Under the pieces are notes generated by a model. That model saw nothing but the letters and a program-made list of their open reading frames with translations. It was not told the origin of the DNA and did not search any database. This document shows, in pieces, positions 1-8,700 of a stretch of 64,000 nt of DNA. The stretch is taken from the NCBI RefSeq assembly GCF_038150125.1, contig NZ_JBBVMF010000007.1, positions 62,001 through 126,000 of the forward strand, given 5' to 3'. Source of the DNA: SW132 sp038150125. Lineage in GTDB: Bacteria > Bacteroidota > Rhodothermia > Balneolales > Balneolaceae. The position numbers and the translations under genes are program-made. The number at the start of each line of letters is the position of its first letter. Position 1 is the stretch's first letter.

Positions 1-117
1 AAATGCTTCATTAATGGAAGATTTTGAAAGACTGGCATTTTTTAAATGTCTTCAATTTATGATTGAGACTACATCTGCTAACTAAAAACTCAAAATTCAA
101 AACTAACCACTCAGTAT

Positions 118-1272
118 TTATATCTCATCAGAATAGTACGCCTTTACCTTCTCCCTCAAATTGAACCCGCTGCTCATCACCTCGCCGTAGGCTCCGGCGC
201 TTCTGATAGCTACAAGATCGCCCCGTTCTACTTTCGGCATTTTGATTCCTTTTCGGAACGTATCGGACGTCTCACAGATTGGCCCGACCACATCGTAGGT
301 TTGGAGAGGTTTGTCTGATGTGAGGACATCAACGCTATGAGACGCCTGGTAGAGGGCAGGGCGTATGAGCTCCGTCATGCCCGCATCAAGCACGGCAAAA
401 TCTGTTGTGATACCTTCTTTTACGAACAGCACTTTTGAGATGAGGCTGCCACACTGACCTACGATACTTCGCCCCAACTCGAAATGTACCTGTTGGCCGT
501 CCCTTAGCTTGAGATTATCTTCAAAGAGATTGAAAAATGGTTCGAAATCGGGATAAGGTTCCTCATCAGGCTTTTCGTAGCTGATGCCGAGGCCACCGCC
601 CACATTCACATGCGTGAGAGGAAATCCTTCCTCTTCAAACCGATCCTGAATGAGGTTCACTTTTTCACACAAATCCTTGAACGGCTGCAGGTCGCGGATC
701 TGCGAGCCGATATGAAAATGGATGCCGGTCAGGTTGACCGATTTGAGGTTGGGCAGCATCTTAAACAGCTTAGGGAGATGCTCGGGATTGACGCCAAACT
801 TATTTTCAGACAACCCGGTGGTAATGTATTTATGTGTTTTAGCTTTCACATTTGGATTAAGCCGGACTGATACGTTGGCAACTTTACCCGCTTCCCGGGC
901 CAGTTCGTTCAGTACAGATATCTCCTGGATAGATTCACAGTTGAAGGAGAAGATGTTGTGATAGAGGCCGGTTCGAATCTCCTCGTCTGTCTTGCCCACG
1001 CCCGCAAACGCAATTTGATCAGGGGTGAATCCGGCTTCAATGGCGCGCTCAATCTCCTTGCCGCTCACACAATCAATCCCAAGTCCCGCCTCGCGAATGA
1101 TCTCCAGAATGGGCAGATTGAAGTTAGCTTTTACAGCAAAATGCACGTGATACCCTTTGGACAGGCCATGTTTTTTCACTTGATCAAGCGTGTCCTGAAG
1201 CAGATTCAGGTCATAGTAGTAAAACGGAGTCTTGAGCGATCGAAATTTTTCGACGGGAAATGTGTCAGACAT
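118..1272 (-). CDS. lysA: Diaminopimelate decarboxylase
   Basis: Cytosolic PLP enzyme for the last step of lysine synthesis, meso-diaminopimelate to L-lysine plus CO2. Seen: the PLP-lysine motif HFAVKAN with Lys48, GIHFHIGSQ near residues 183-191, the glycine-rich phosphate loop VGGGLG, ELGRS, and the C-terminal CETSDTF substrate/PLP motif near residue 335, in that order. At 384 aa it is slightly short for the family (about 400-420) but both the alanine-racemase-like barrel and the C-terminal sheet domain are complete. It is transcribed towards the left window edge with no close partner here; the pathway's first enzyme, aspartokinase, starts at the far right edge of the window. The ATG at 1272 is the only sensible start. 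Confidence 0.96.
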   Translation of the reverse strand: MSDTFPVEKFRSLKTPFYYYDLNLLQDTLDQVKKHGLSKGYHVHFAVKANFNLPILEIIREAGLGIDCVSGKEIERAIEAGFTPDQIAFAGVGKTDEEIRTGLYHNIFSFNCESIQEISVLNELAREAGKVANVSVRLNPNVKAKTHKYITTGLSENKFGVNPEHLPKLFKMLPNLKSVNLTGIHFHIGSQIRDLQPFKDLCEKVNLIQDRFEEEGFPLTHVNVGGGLGISYEKPDEEPYPDFEPFFNLFEDNLKLRDGQQVHFELGRSIVGQCGSLISKVLFVKEGITTDFAVLDAGMTELIRPALYQASHSVDVLTSDKPLQTYDVVGPICETSDTFRKGIKMPKVERGDLVAIRSAGAYGEVMSSGFNLREKVKAYYSDEI

Positions 1273-1567
1273 CAGTCAAATTGGGTTGGGTTGTCATCAA
1301 GCATGCAATAATACGGATTTGGATTCAATTATGTGAATGGGAATGTGGCCATAAACACTTACGGATACAATAAATCGATTTTTTTGATGAGAAATAAAAT
1401 AAATGATTCTATTTACCACTCGAGAGTTTAAGATTTGGAATCAAAACCGACGGTCTTCATGGGTTGATAAGTGATTCTTTTAAATATGGGTTAGCAGATT
1501 GGCGGGTCTTTACATTTCCTCATGGCAGGTGGTCTTTCAAAACACCTGAGAGGAATTTAAATTTCCT

Positions 1568-1785
1568 GGCAAAGACGGGGAGAATAAATCCGTTGAGCGT
1601 CTGTGCCAGAATGATGACCGGCACGGGACGGAGCTCCATCACCCTAAACAGCAGACCAATGGCAAGCACGCCCATCCAGACTGACCGAAATTTCAGCCTT
1701 GTTACATTCTATGATGAATCGTTTGTGGGATCGGAAAGAAGTGATTTAGTCGTAATGGATCTGGATAGGGTGCGGTCTGGATACT
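1568..1785 (-). pseudogene. Internal fragment of an NRAMP-like transporter
   Basis: Minus-strand translation is collinear with residues about 285-350 of the intact NRAMP-type gene 1 kb away (2623-3924). Shared stretches include KFRSVWMGVL, then IGLLF, VMELRP and VPVIILAQ/IPVIILAQ, ending at NGFILPV/NGIILPV. The fragment stays mostly in one frame but has an in-frame TAG about 17 codons in. The flanks match neither end of the gene, so only a central piece survives. I read it as the relic of a tandem or older paralogous copy. An open stretch on the plus strand here is only its shadow. Confidence 0.8.
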
Positions 1786-1803
1786 TCTCAGGCTGATCGT
1801 TGT

Positions 1804-2262
1804 TCAAAGCCCTCTTCTCATAATTGCAGAACGCTTTGTTAGCCGCCGCGATAAATTAGAAAGTGTAATTTCTTTCACAGATTTAAAATCCTTTGTATTA
1901 AAAGTTGCCACTTTGTGGATGCTATGAGCTAAGCCAATGCTGATTATCTTAAAGTCATGGATTTTAAGGCCGGAAGGTGAATATCGATGCACCAATTCCT
2001 ATAATATAGTTATTGAAACTTGTGTCGGATAGATAACTTCCACACTCTGAATTAGTTCATCAATAATCTCTAAAGCCAGTTCGGAGTTTAAATTATAGCC
2101 AGAGGATTTAGTGATGACCGTTAAAAACTCGATTAAATTCTTTGATGTGGTTATAAGCTGTTTCTCTCTTTGATCTAATATCTGTCTTGCCTGCCCGTAA
2201 TATTTTGAGTCCTCATCAATTCCATAAACCAAAATGTTGGTATAAAAAAGTACTCTACTCAT
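1804..2262 (-). pseudogene. Decayed PIN-domain toxin (VapC-like)
   Basis: PIN-domain RNase toxins start with a DTNIL-type motif whose Asp binds Mg2+. Here the protein starts MSRVLFYTNILVYGID, so that Asp is Tyr (codon TAT). After about 87 codons there is an in-frame TAG at 2001-1999; translation resumes in the same frame with ELVHRYSPSGLKIHDFKI and later ATFNTKDF, the usual C-terminal PIN motifs. A single C-to-T change (CAG to TAG) would explain the stop. Loss of the first catalytic Asp plus a nonsense codon argue for an inactive gene. It overlaps the upstream antitoxin relic by 8 bases, the usual vapBC arrangement. Confidence 0.8.
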
Positions 2263-2435
2263 AAGCTAATGACCGCAGATCCTGATCATCCAGTTTCCCT
2301 TTGAGTTTTAAAGACTGGATATCAGGTCTGTTTTTTTTTAGTCTTTTTAAGAGAAGACAAATACAGGTAAACTTTTTCCAATTCTGTGTCGGAAAGTCGG
2401 TCTATTTCTTTTTTTAATTTCTCTTTTGTAATCAT
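2255..2435 (-). pseudogene. Frameshifted small antitoxin of the PIN pair
   Basis: Reading from the ATG at 2435 gives MITKEKLKKEIDRLSDTELE and then VYLYLSSLKKTKK, a short helical protein that stops soon after a run of nine A residues (minus strand; T run about 2331-2339). Removing one A restores the frame to NRPDIQSLKLKGKLDDQDLR and SLAYE, ending in a TAG that overlaps the toxin ATG by 8 bases. Length after repair is 59 aa, typical of antitoxins paired with PIN toxins. The shift could be real decay, slippage or a sequencing error; the broken toxin next door favours decay. Confidence 0.7.
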
Positions 2436-2622
2436 GGCATGCAGATTTGTTGACAGAAGTAATTTAACTTACGCCAAGGAATTTTCATAAGTATAGCAAT
2501 GAAGGTTTTAAGGCGGCCATTATGTATTTAATCAGACATAACCGTCGATAAATAGTCTTTTCCTCAATATTTGATTTCACTACTACTTTCAAATAGTTGG
2601 AAGTGCTTGAGGTCTAAAAATC

Positions 2623-3924
2623 CTAATTCAACCAAACTCTCCGCCTTACCAAAGGAACAATCACAGCCAAAAACAAAATCCCTGAAATGAGGGTAAGCGT
2701 CGTTTGCCCTGGAACCGTGAACTCAAAGACTCCGGAAAGTGCAAGCAGCAGATTTGTCAGCCCCAACAGGATGCTCAGCCAGACGACGATGCCGGTCAAC
2801 AGATTTTGAACGGTCCTGTTTTGATGTGCTTTTGGAAGGATCCGGCCATTATTCATCAGGAGAAAGAGGATGACGGCAATGACGGGCAGAATGATCCCGT
2901 TGAGCGCCTGCGCAAGAATAATAACCGGTATGGGCCGGAGCTCCATCACGCCAAACAGCAGGCCAATGCCGAGCACACCCATCCAGACCGACCGGAATTT
3001 GATGCCACGTTCACTCCAAGAGGATGGGGTTTTTGTATCGGAAAGAAGGGATTTTGCCGTAATGGATGCGGCCAGGGCGGCGGTGAGCGTGGAGCTGAGT
3101 CCGGCACCAAACAGGCCGGTGGCAAGTAGGAGTGATCCATAACCGCCCAGTTGCTGGGAGAGTGTAGAAGCCAGTTTTTCGAAGGAAAAATCACCGGAAA
3201 TAGCAGTGCCGGTGAGCAGGATGGCGACAGAAATGAGTCCGCCCAGCCCAATCGCGATTCCCAGGCTTAGCTTCATCTCGGCGGGTGACTGGGCGTGTTT
3301 GAGCCCCGATCCCAGGAAAATGTTGTAGGGCACCACGGTTGTACCAATAAGCCCCAGCACGAGAATTTCAGACCCGTCAGGAATCGTTGGAATAAAGCCG
3401 TTGGCAAAGATCTCAGAAAGAGAAGGTGTAATCATGACGGCGGTAATCACAAAACAGATCCCCATGATGGCCACAATCACTCCCAAAAGCTTTGCAATCT
3501 GACGAACCGTACCGTTCCATAGCAGGATTCCCGCCGTAATACCAATCACTGCTACAATCAACGGAACAGGCACCGACCCGGTTACTAAAGTCAGGCCGGC
3601 AACGGCACCCAGAATATTCCCGGCCTCAAACGCGGCGCAGCCGCTGAGAATGGCAATCAGCGCGAGCCAGATCAGCCAGTTTCCCGCCCTTGAACTCCCG
3701 TATTCCTGCTTCATCGCCTGACCCAGATTTAGTCCGCTCACGGCGGTAATTCGTGCAGACGCCTCTTGCAGGATATAGCATGCAACTGTAGAGAAAATCA
3801 GCGCCCAGATGAGAGCATACCCAAATCCCGCACCGGCCGATGCGGCTGTGGTTACTGTTCCGGGGCCGATAAAAGCAGCGGAAATGACGGACCAAAATAG
3901 AATATTGATGATGCGTTGTTTCAT
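2623..3924 (-). CDS. NRAMP-family divalent metal transporter-like protein
   Basis: Inner-membrane transporter of the NRAMP/LeuT fold, 433 aa with about 11 predicted membrane spans. The first span carries GPGTVTT (residues 20-26) where canonical NRAMPs have DPGN, and span 6 carries VPY (198-200) where MPH is usual, so the Asp, Asn, Met and His positions of the classical Mn2+/Fe2+ site are all changed. The rest of the fold (AAFEAGNILGA, VMELRPIPVIILAQ) is family-like. Substrate is therefore uncertain: it may belong to one of the NRAMP-related clades with a different ion preference. A decayed fragment of a second copy lies downstream at 1568-1785. No regulator is adjacent. Confidence 0.85.
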   Translation of the reverse strand: MKQRIINILFWSVISAAFIGPGTVTTAASAGAGFGYALIWALIFSTVACYILQEASARITAVSGLNLGQAMKQEYGSSRAGNWLIWLALIAILSGCAAFEAGNILGAVAGLTLVTGSVPVPLIVAVIGITAGILLWNGTVRQIAKLLGVIVAIMGICFVITAVMITPSLSEIFANGFIPTIPDGSEILVLGLIGTTVVPYNIFLGSGLKHAQSPAEMKLSLGIAIGLGGLISVAILLTGTAISGDFSFEKLASTLSQQLGGYGSLLLATGLFGAGLSSTLTAALAASITAKSLLSDTKTPSSWSERGIKFRSVWMGVLGIGLLFGVMELRPIPVIILAQALNGIILPVIAVILFLLMNNGRILPKAHQNRTVQNLLTGIVVWLSILLGLTNLLLALSGVFEFTVPGQTTLTLISGILFLAVIVPLVRRRVWLN

Positions 3925-4141
3925 GATGAGAATGTAGTCAAGGCAAAATTAGGAATGAAATTAACTCGTAGTGTGTAAACCCGATGATGCTCTATGTAAA
4001 TCTGAGTTCAATTAATAATGTCTTTTGGATAGAGTGTTTTTTATCTGATTTACACTCATACGCATGTTGTAACCAGTACAAGGATAACTTTCAGTTTGAA
4101 AGTATCGTTATGTATAAAGAAGCCAAGTTTTTTCTAAACAA

Positions 4142-5218
4142 ATGGATAAAGAAATGTCTGATTCAGAACTTATTTTCCCTGGTAAGAAGTCCCTCTTGCA
4201 GATAGGTATTATTATAGGTGTGCTGCTATTTACAGGTTGTTCAACATCAGAAAGAATAATTTTCGATGACAATGAAACATCTTATTACCGGAGTTCTACC
4301 GGCTCTGATGTTATCCGGGAACAGTTAAAAAATAGTTTAAAATCAATCAAAAGAGTTCAAAACGAGGTTGTCTACCAGACTTACTATTTTGATGAGTTGA
4401 ATCCCCCAAGATGGACAGAACTGCGAGGCGTCGACTTTGAAACTGTAGCAGATCATTCAAAAATGGAAAACCATTCAACAGCAGGATCGGCCCTGACAAT
4501 GTCCAACAGGGGAGGTCGTATCGCTTTGCTTACGGCGGCTCATATTGTTTCGTTTCCGGATACCATTTGGACGTTTGCTGATGAATCTGAGCCCGATGTT
4601 GAAAAACGGGTAAATGCAGTTTCTGTACAGGAGTCAGTAAACCATTTTGTGTATAGTGATGATAGAATCATCATATTTGATGTTGTAGTAACCGATCCGG
4701 ATCGGGATTTAGCTGTTCTGATAAGAGATATGGGGGGTGACAGGGCTCGAACCTCTCTTGAAACACTTGCTATACCTCCAGGCAATGCTAACCAAATGGA
4801 TTGGACGGATATGGTGTATGCGGTTGGCTACCCAAAAGGAATTCAAATGGTCACCCGTGGAATGTTGAGCAAAGCTTCGTTTAATCCCAGGAGGAGGCTA
4901 ATCCTGGACGCCTCGTTTAACCCGGGGTTTAGTGGCGGAGCACTCTTTGCGGTCCGAAGTGACGGGTCAGGACTCGAGTGGGTAGGGCTTGTTATTATGG
5001 CTTCTGCAGAACGGGAACAGTATGTAGGACCTGAAGAAATCGCGGACGGGGAGTATCAATTTGGCAGGATATATGAAGGACCTTTGTATGTTCAATCTTC
5101 ATTTCGATTGAATTATGGAATAACCTTTGCGATTGATATCAATGAGATCGGAAATTTCTTTCGTGATTATGAAGAGGAGTTGCGGCAAGAGGACATCCGG
5201 GTTCCTAAGATTCAGTGA
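4142..5218 (+). CDS. Trypsin-like serine protease lipoprotein
   Basis: A 358-aa putative outer-membrane lipoprotein: hydrophobic segment 17-32 ends in the lipobox LFTGC with Cys33 followed by Ser. The remainder is a chymotrypsin-fold protease with the triad visible in order: His134 in TAAHIV, Asp189 in DRDLAVL and Ser264 in GFSGGAL. There is no PDZ domain, so it is not a standard DegP/HtrA. Substrates are unknown. It stands alone between the divergent NRAMP gene and a repeat-rich gap. Start at 4142 is chosen because it precedes the signal peptide; an ATG four codons later is equally possible, and no clear ribosome site is visible. Confidence 0.8.
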   Translation: MDKEMSDSELIFPGKKSLLQIGIIIGVLLFTGCSTSERIIFDDNETSYYRSSTGSDVIREQLKNSLKSIKRVQNEVVYQTYYFDELNPPRWTELRGVDFETVADHSKMENHSTAGSALTMSNRGGRIALLTAAHIVSFPDTIWTFADESEPDVEKRVNAVSVQESVNHFVYSDDRIIIFDVVVTDPDRDLAVLIRDMGGDRARTSLETLAIPPGNANQMDWTDMVYAVGYPKGIQMVTRGMLSKASFNPRRRLILDASFNPGFSGGALFAVRSDGSGLEWVGLVIMASAEREQYVGPEEIADGEYQFGRIYEGPLYVQSSFRLNYGITFAIDINEIGNFFRDYEEELRQEDIRVPKIQ

Positions 5219-5477
5219 CTTGAACCCGTTGGATCCACCCTTCTCAGTACCCCTCCCTCCGCCGAAAGGCACGACGCCCGGAGGAGAGAAGTGTCAGATC
5301 GGAAGTCAAAAATCAAAAATCAAAAATCGCTAAATCGTAAGACTTAGTGACGGGACATAGGTGGGTTTTGCGGGCAGGTAATAATTCCAATCCTGGAACC
5401 CACCCCTGACTTCAAAAGCCTCGCTTTGCGAACTTTTTTAAGTCTGTCCCGCTCCGGTGGAGGGGAAGAATAAACCT
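5219..5477. repeat. Repeat-rich gap after the protease gene
   Basis: No gene seen. It holds a CT/GA-rich hairpin-like stretch (about 5236-5300), a threefold 8-base tandem repeat of the type tcaaaaa (about 5307-5330), and another GC-rich segment with gtgggtt/aacccac complementarity (about 5360-5410). Such stretches resemble REP-like intergenic repeats. Similar CT-rich hairpins occur at 12305-12372 and 61801-61860. Confidence 0.4.
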
Positions 5478-5636
5478 GAGGCTGTCCAAAAAGGGTATTC
5501 AATAAAGAACTTTACAACTAAACAGTCATACCGGACTCCGATCCGGTATCTCCTGTCCATTCAAACGATTGGAGATCCCGTATCCCCCGGGATCCCATTT
5601 GGAAAGTACGGGATGACATCCTTTTTGCACAACCTC
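5478..5636. repeat. MITE-like inverted-repeat element, copy A
   Basis: A 159-base element whose ends are imperfect inverted repeats, gaggctgtccaaaaa at the left and ctttttgcacaacctc at the right. Inside are two further hairpins: an accggactccgatccggt motif and a tcccgta/tacggga pair ending in gggatgac. A second copy of nearly the same length and order sits at 35740-35900. It has no coding capacity and lies in the gap upstream of the oxoprolinase gene. Confidence 0.7.
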
Positions 5637-5761
5637 TCAGAATTCAAAGCGTACAGCGTTAGCTTAGAGCTGGGTTCCTTCCAGTATCTGAATCAGATTT
5701 GAGTTAATGTTTTGTTCTGTATCTTTGATCATCACTTGAAGACTTTAGATATACAGGCCCC

Positions 5762-8700
5762 ATGAATACCCACGATTCAGCTTCTGCAGGTACCAGCCCA
5801 TGGAAACTTTACATCGACACGGGCGGCACCTTTACTGACTGCCTGGCGTTTGCCCCTGATGGCGGGGAGCACCGGTGTAAAGTTCTGAGCAGCAGTTCGC
5901 TGCGTGGACTGGCATCTCCGGCAGAAAAGCCCTGTGAAATCAAAATTTCGATACATGAGAGAGTGCCGGATGACTTTTTTACCGGATTTGAATTTCTGCT
6001 GCTTAAAGAACCGGAGTCAACCTATAACGTCAAAGCGTATGATGCCGGCCGATCAACGCTGACACTGGATGGTGATATAGATCTTGCGGACGGTGATGAG
6101 CTTGCGTTTGAGCTTCGGAGTCCGGAGGAGGCGCCGATTTTAGGAGCGTGTATCATAACAAAAACACCAATGAACGGGGAATTTCCGCCGATGCAAATGC
6201 GGCTGTCGACCACCAAGGGAACCAACGCCCTGCTTGAGCGGGCCGGGGCGAAAACGCTGTTTTTGATCACGCAGGGATATCGTGACCTGCTGCATATCAG
6301 GAATCAGCAGCGACCCGAGCTTTTTGCACTCGATATCCAAAAATCAAAACCGTTCTTCCGTCATATTGTGGAAGTCCCGGAGCGGATTGATGCGGATGGG
6401 ACTGTCATCACACCACTGGACAAAGAACTTCTGAAAGAGCGAATCGAACCATTTCTTGGCGAGATTGAGTCGGTGGGTGTTTGTCTGATGAACAGCTATC
6501 GAAATGACGAGCATGAGATACAGTTGGCCGGGATTCTGCGGGAGCTGGGTGTGAAATTCATCTCACGGTCGGCTGAGCTTAGTCCCGAAATAAAAATTGT
6601 GCCCCGAGCTGTAACGACAGACGTTAATGCTTATCTCGAGCCGATTATGGAACGGTATCTGTCAAGAATTTCGGACGTTATTCATGGGCACTCCTTCCGC
6701 GTGATGAGCAGTGGCGGCACCTTGGTGGAGTCGGAGCATTACCGGCCAAAGGATGGGTTACTAAGCGGGCCTGCTGGTGGTGTAATTGGCGCTGCGGCGA
6801 TTGGGAAGCGGGTTGCAAAAAGCCTGTCAGGTTTCAGCCAGGGAAATTCTCAGACCAGATCTGATGCCATTGAAAACCTGACAGGCTTTGAAAAGATCAT
6901 TTCTTTCGATATGGGCGGAACAAGCTCTGATGTGGCAAGGTTTGATGGTGAAATCGATTATGTGTACGAGCATTCTGTTGGCGATGCAACACTCTCCGCA
7001 CCAGCGGTCGAGATCGAAACAGTAGCTGCAGGCGGTGGTTCTATCTGTGGTTTTGATGGACAAAGTCTTATTGTGGGACCCGAAAGCGCAGGGGCTGATC
7101 CGGGCCCGGCGTGCTACGGTCGCGGCGGCCCGCTGACTATTACGGATGTAAACCTGTTGAGCGGTCGGCTTCATCCGGCAAATTTCCATATTTCGATTGT
7201 ACCTGAGGCGGCGGAAGAACGTTTGAATGAAATCCTGGAAGCGGCCGGTAAATTGTCCCGCGAAGAGGCACTGGATGGATTCCTTGATATTGCCAATGAG
7301 CGGATGGCGCAGGCAATACGAAAAATCTCGCTGCAGAAAGGGTTTGATCCCTCTGAATACGCAATGGTGGCTTTTGGCGGGGCCGGCGCACAGCATGCCC
7401 TCGCAATTGCGGCGAAGCTGAATATGGAACAGGTACTGGTTCCATCTGATGCGGGACTGCTCAGTGCCTACGGACTTCAGCAGGCTCGCCTCGAACAGAT
7501 TGCTACAAAGCAGGTGCTGAAACAGTTAGATGAGGTTGAATCGGAGCTTGGTGCCTGGTTTGATGAACTAAAAGCAAAAGCCATGGAGGAATTAGAGAAT
7601 CAGGGTGTTTCTGAAAACAGTATTGAAATTACGAGGCAAAATCTCTTTCTGCGGTTAAAAGGACAGGATTCCTCGCTTGAAATTGATTTTTCCAAAACCG
7701 GGACAATCGAAGATAACTTCAGAAAAGCATATGAAGATCAGTACGGCCATTGGATTGAGGATCGCGAAATTGAAGTGGAGGCAATTCGGGTGAAGGCTTC
7801 AGAAAGATCTCCCATTGAGGGGGGGCAATCCGAAGGAGCGAATGTGACGCCAGGCAGGGGAGTGTCCGCGGAATCTGAAATAACACCTCTCGACCTCGCT
7901 CCTCAAGGAGAGATCTCTTTTTCTACACCTTTTCAAGAGATTTATTCGAGACATGAACTCAAATCCGGCACGAAACTCACCGGCCCGGCGCTGATTTTGG
8001 ATCCGTACAGTACGACTGTTATTGAAGAGGGGTGGAAGGGAACATTGCTTGATGATGGGACGTGGGTATTGAAAGACCTGTCAGGTTTTAGAAACCTGAC
8101 AGGTCTAAAGTCTGACCAACGCTCCGAAGCCGTCAACCTGCAGCTCTACACGAACCGATTCCGATCCGTGGCGGATCAAATGGGGGAAATGCTTCGGAAA
8201 ACGGCAATGTCAGTCAATGTGAAAGAGCGGCTGGATTTTTCCTGCGCACTGCTCGATGCAGATGGTTATCTCGTGGTAAATGCTCCGCATATTCCCGTTC
8301 ATCTCGGGGCGATGGGAACGTGTGTTAGGACGCTGATTAAGGCACTAAAAAAAGACCCGTCAGGTTTTCAAAACCTGACGGGTCTCGGTGAGGAAAACGA
8401 ATTCAAAGAAGGCGACATCATCGCCACCAATCACCCTGGTTATGGCGGATCGCACCTGCCGGATGTGACCGTGGTAACGCCAATCTTCTTTAATGGCAAG
8501 CGTATCGGGTTTGCCGCCAGCCGGGCTCATCATGCCGAGATGGGTGGGAAACGGCCGGGATCGATGCCCCCGGATGCCAACAACCTGGCAGAGGAGGGCG
8601 TGGTGATCCCGCCCACGTTCATTGCCAGGGGCGGTGAGTTCGACTGGGACCCCATCAAAAACCTGCTTCAAAACAGCCGCTGGCCAAGCCGATCTATTCA

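Noticed and set aside
1464..1796. 110-codon plus-strand frame
   Set aside because: It is the shadow of the minus-strand NRAMP fragment; the same plus-strand peptide appears opposite the intact NRAMP gene.
4735..4760. ggtgacagggctcgaacctc resembling an antisense tRNA T-arm
   Set aside because: It lies inside the protease coding sequence with no cloverleaf around it.
5219..5640. CRISPR-like array
   Set aside because: The repeats are hairpins and a short 8-base tandem; there are no regularly spaced direct repeats with unique spacers.
5457..5702. 81-codon frame over repeat copy A
   Set aside because: It follows the palindromic repeat and not a protein pattern; no family match.
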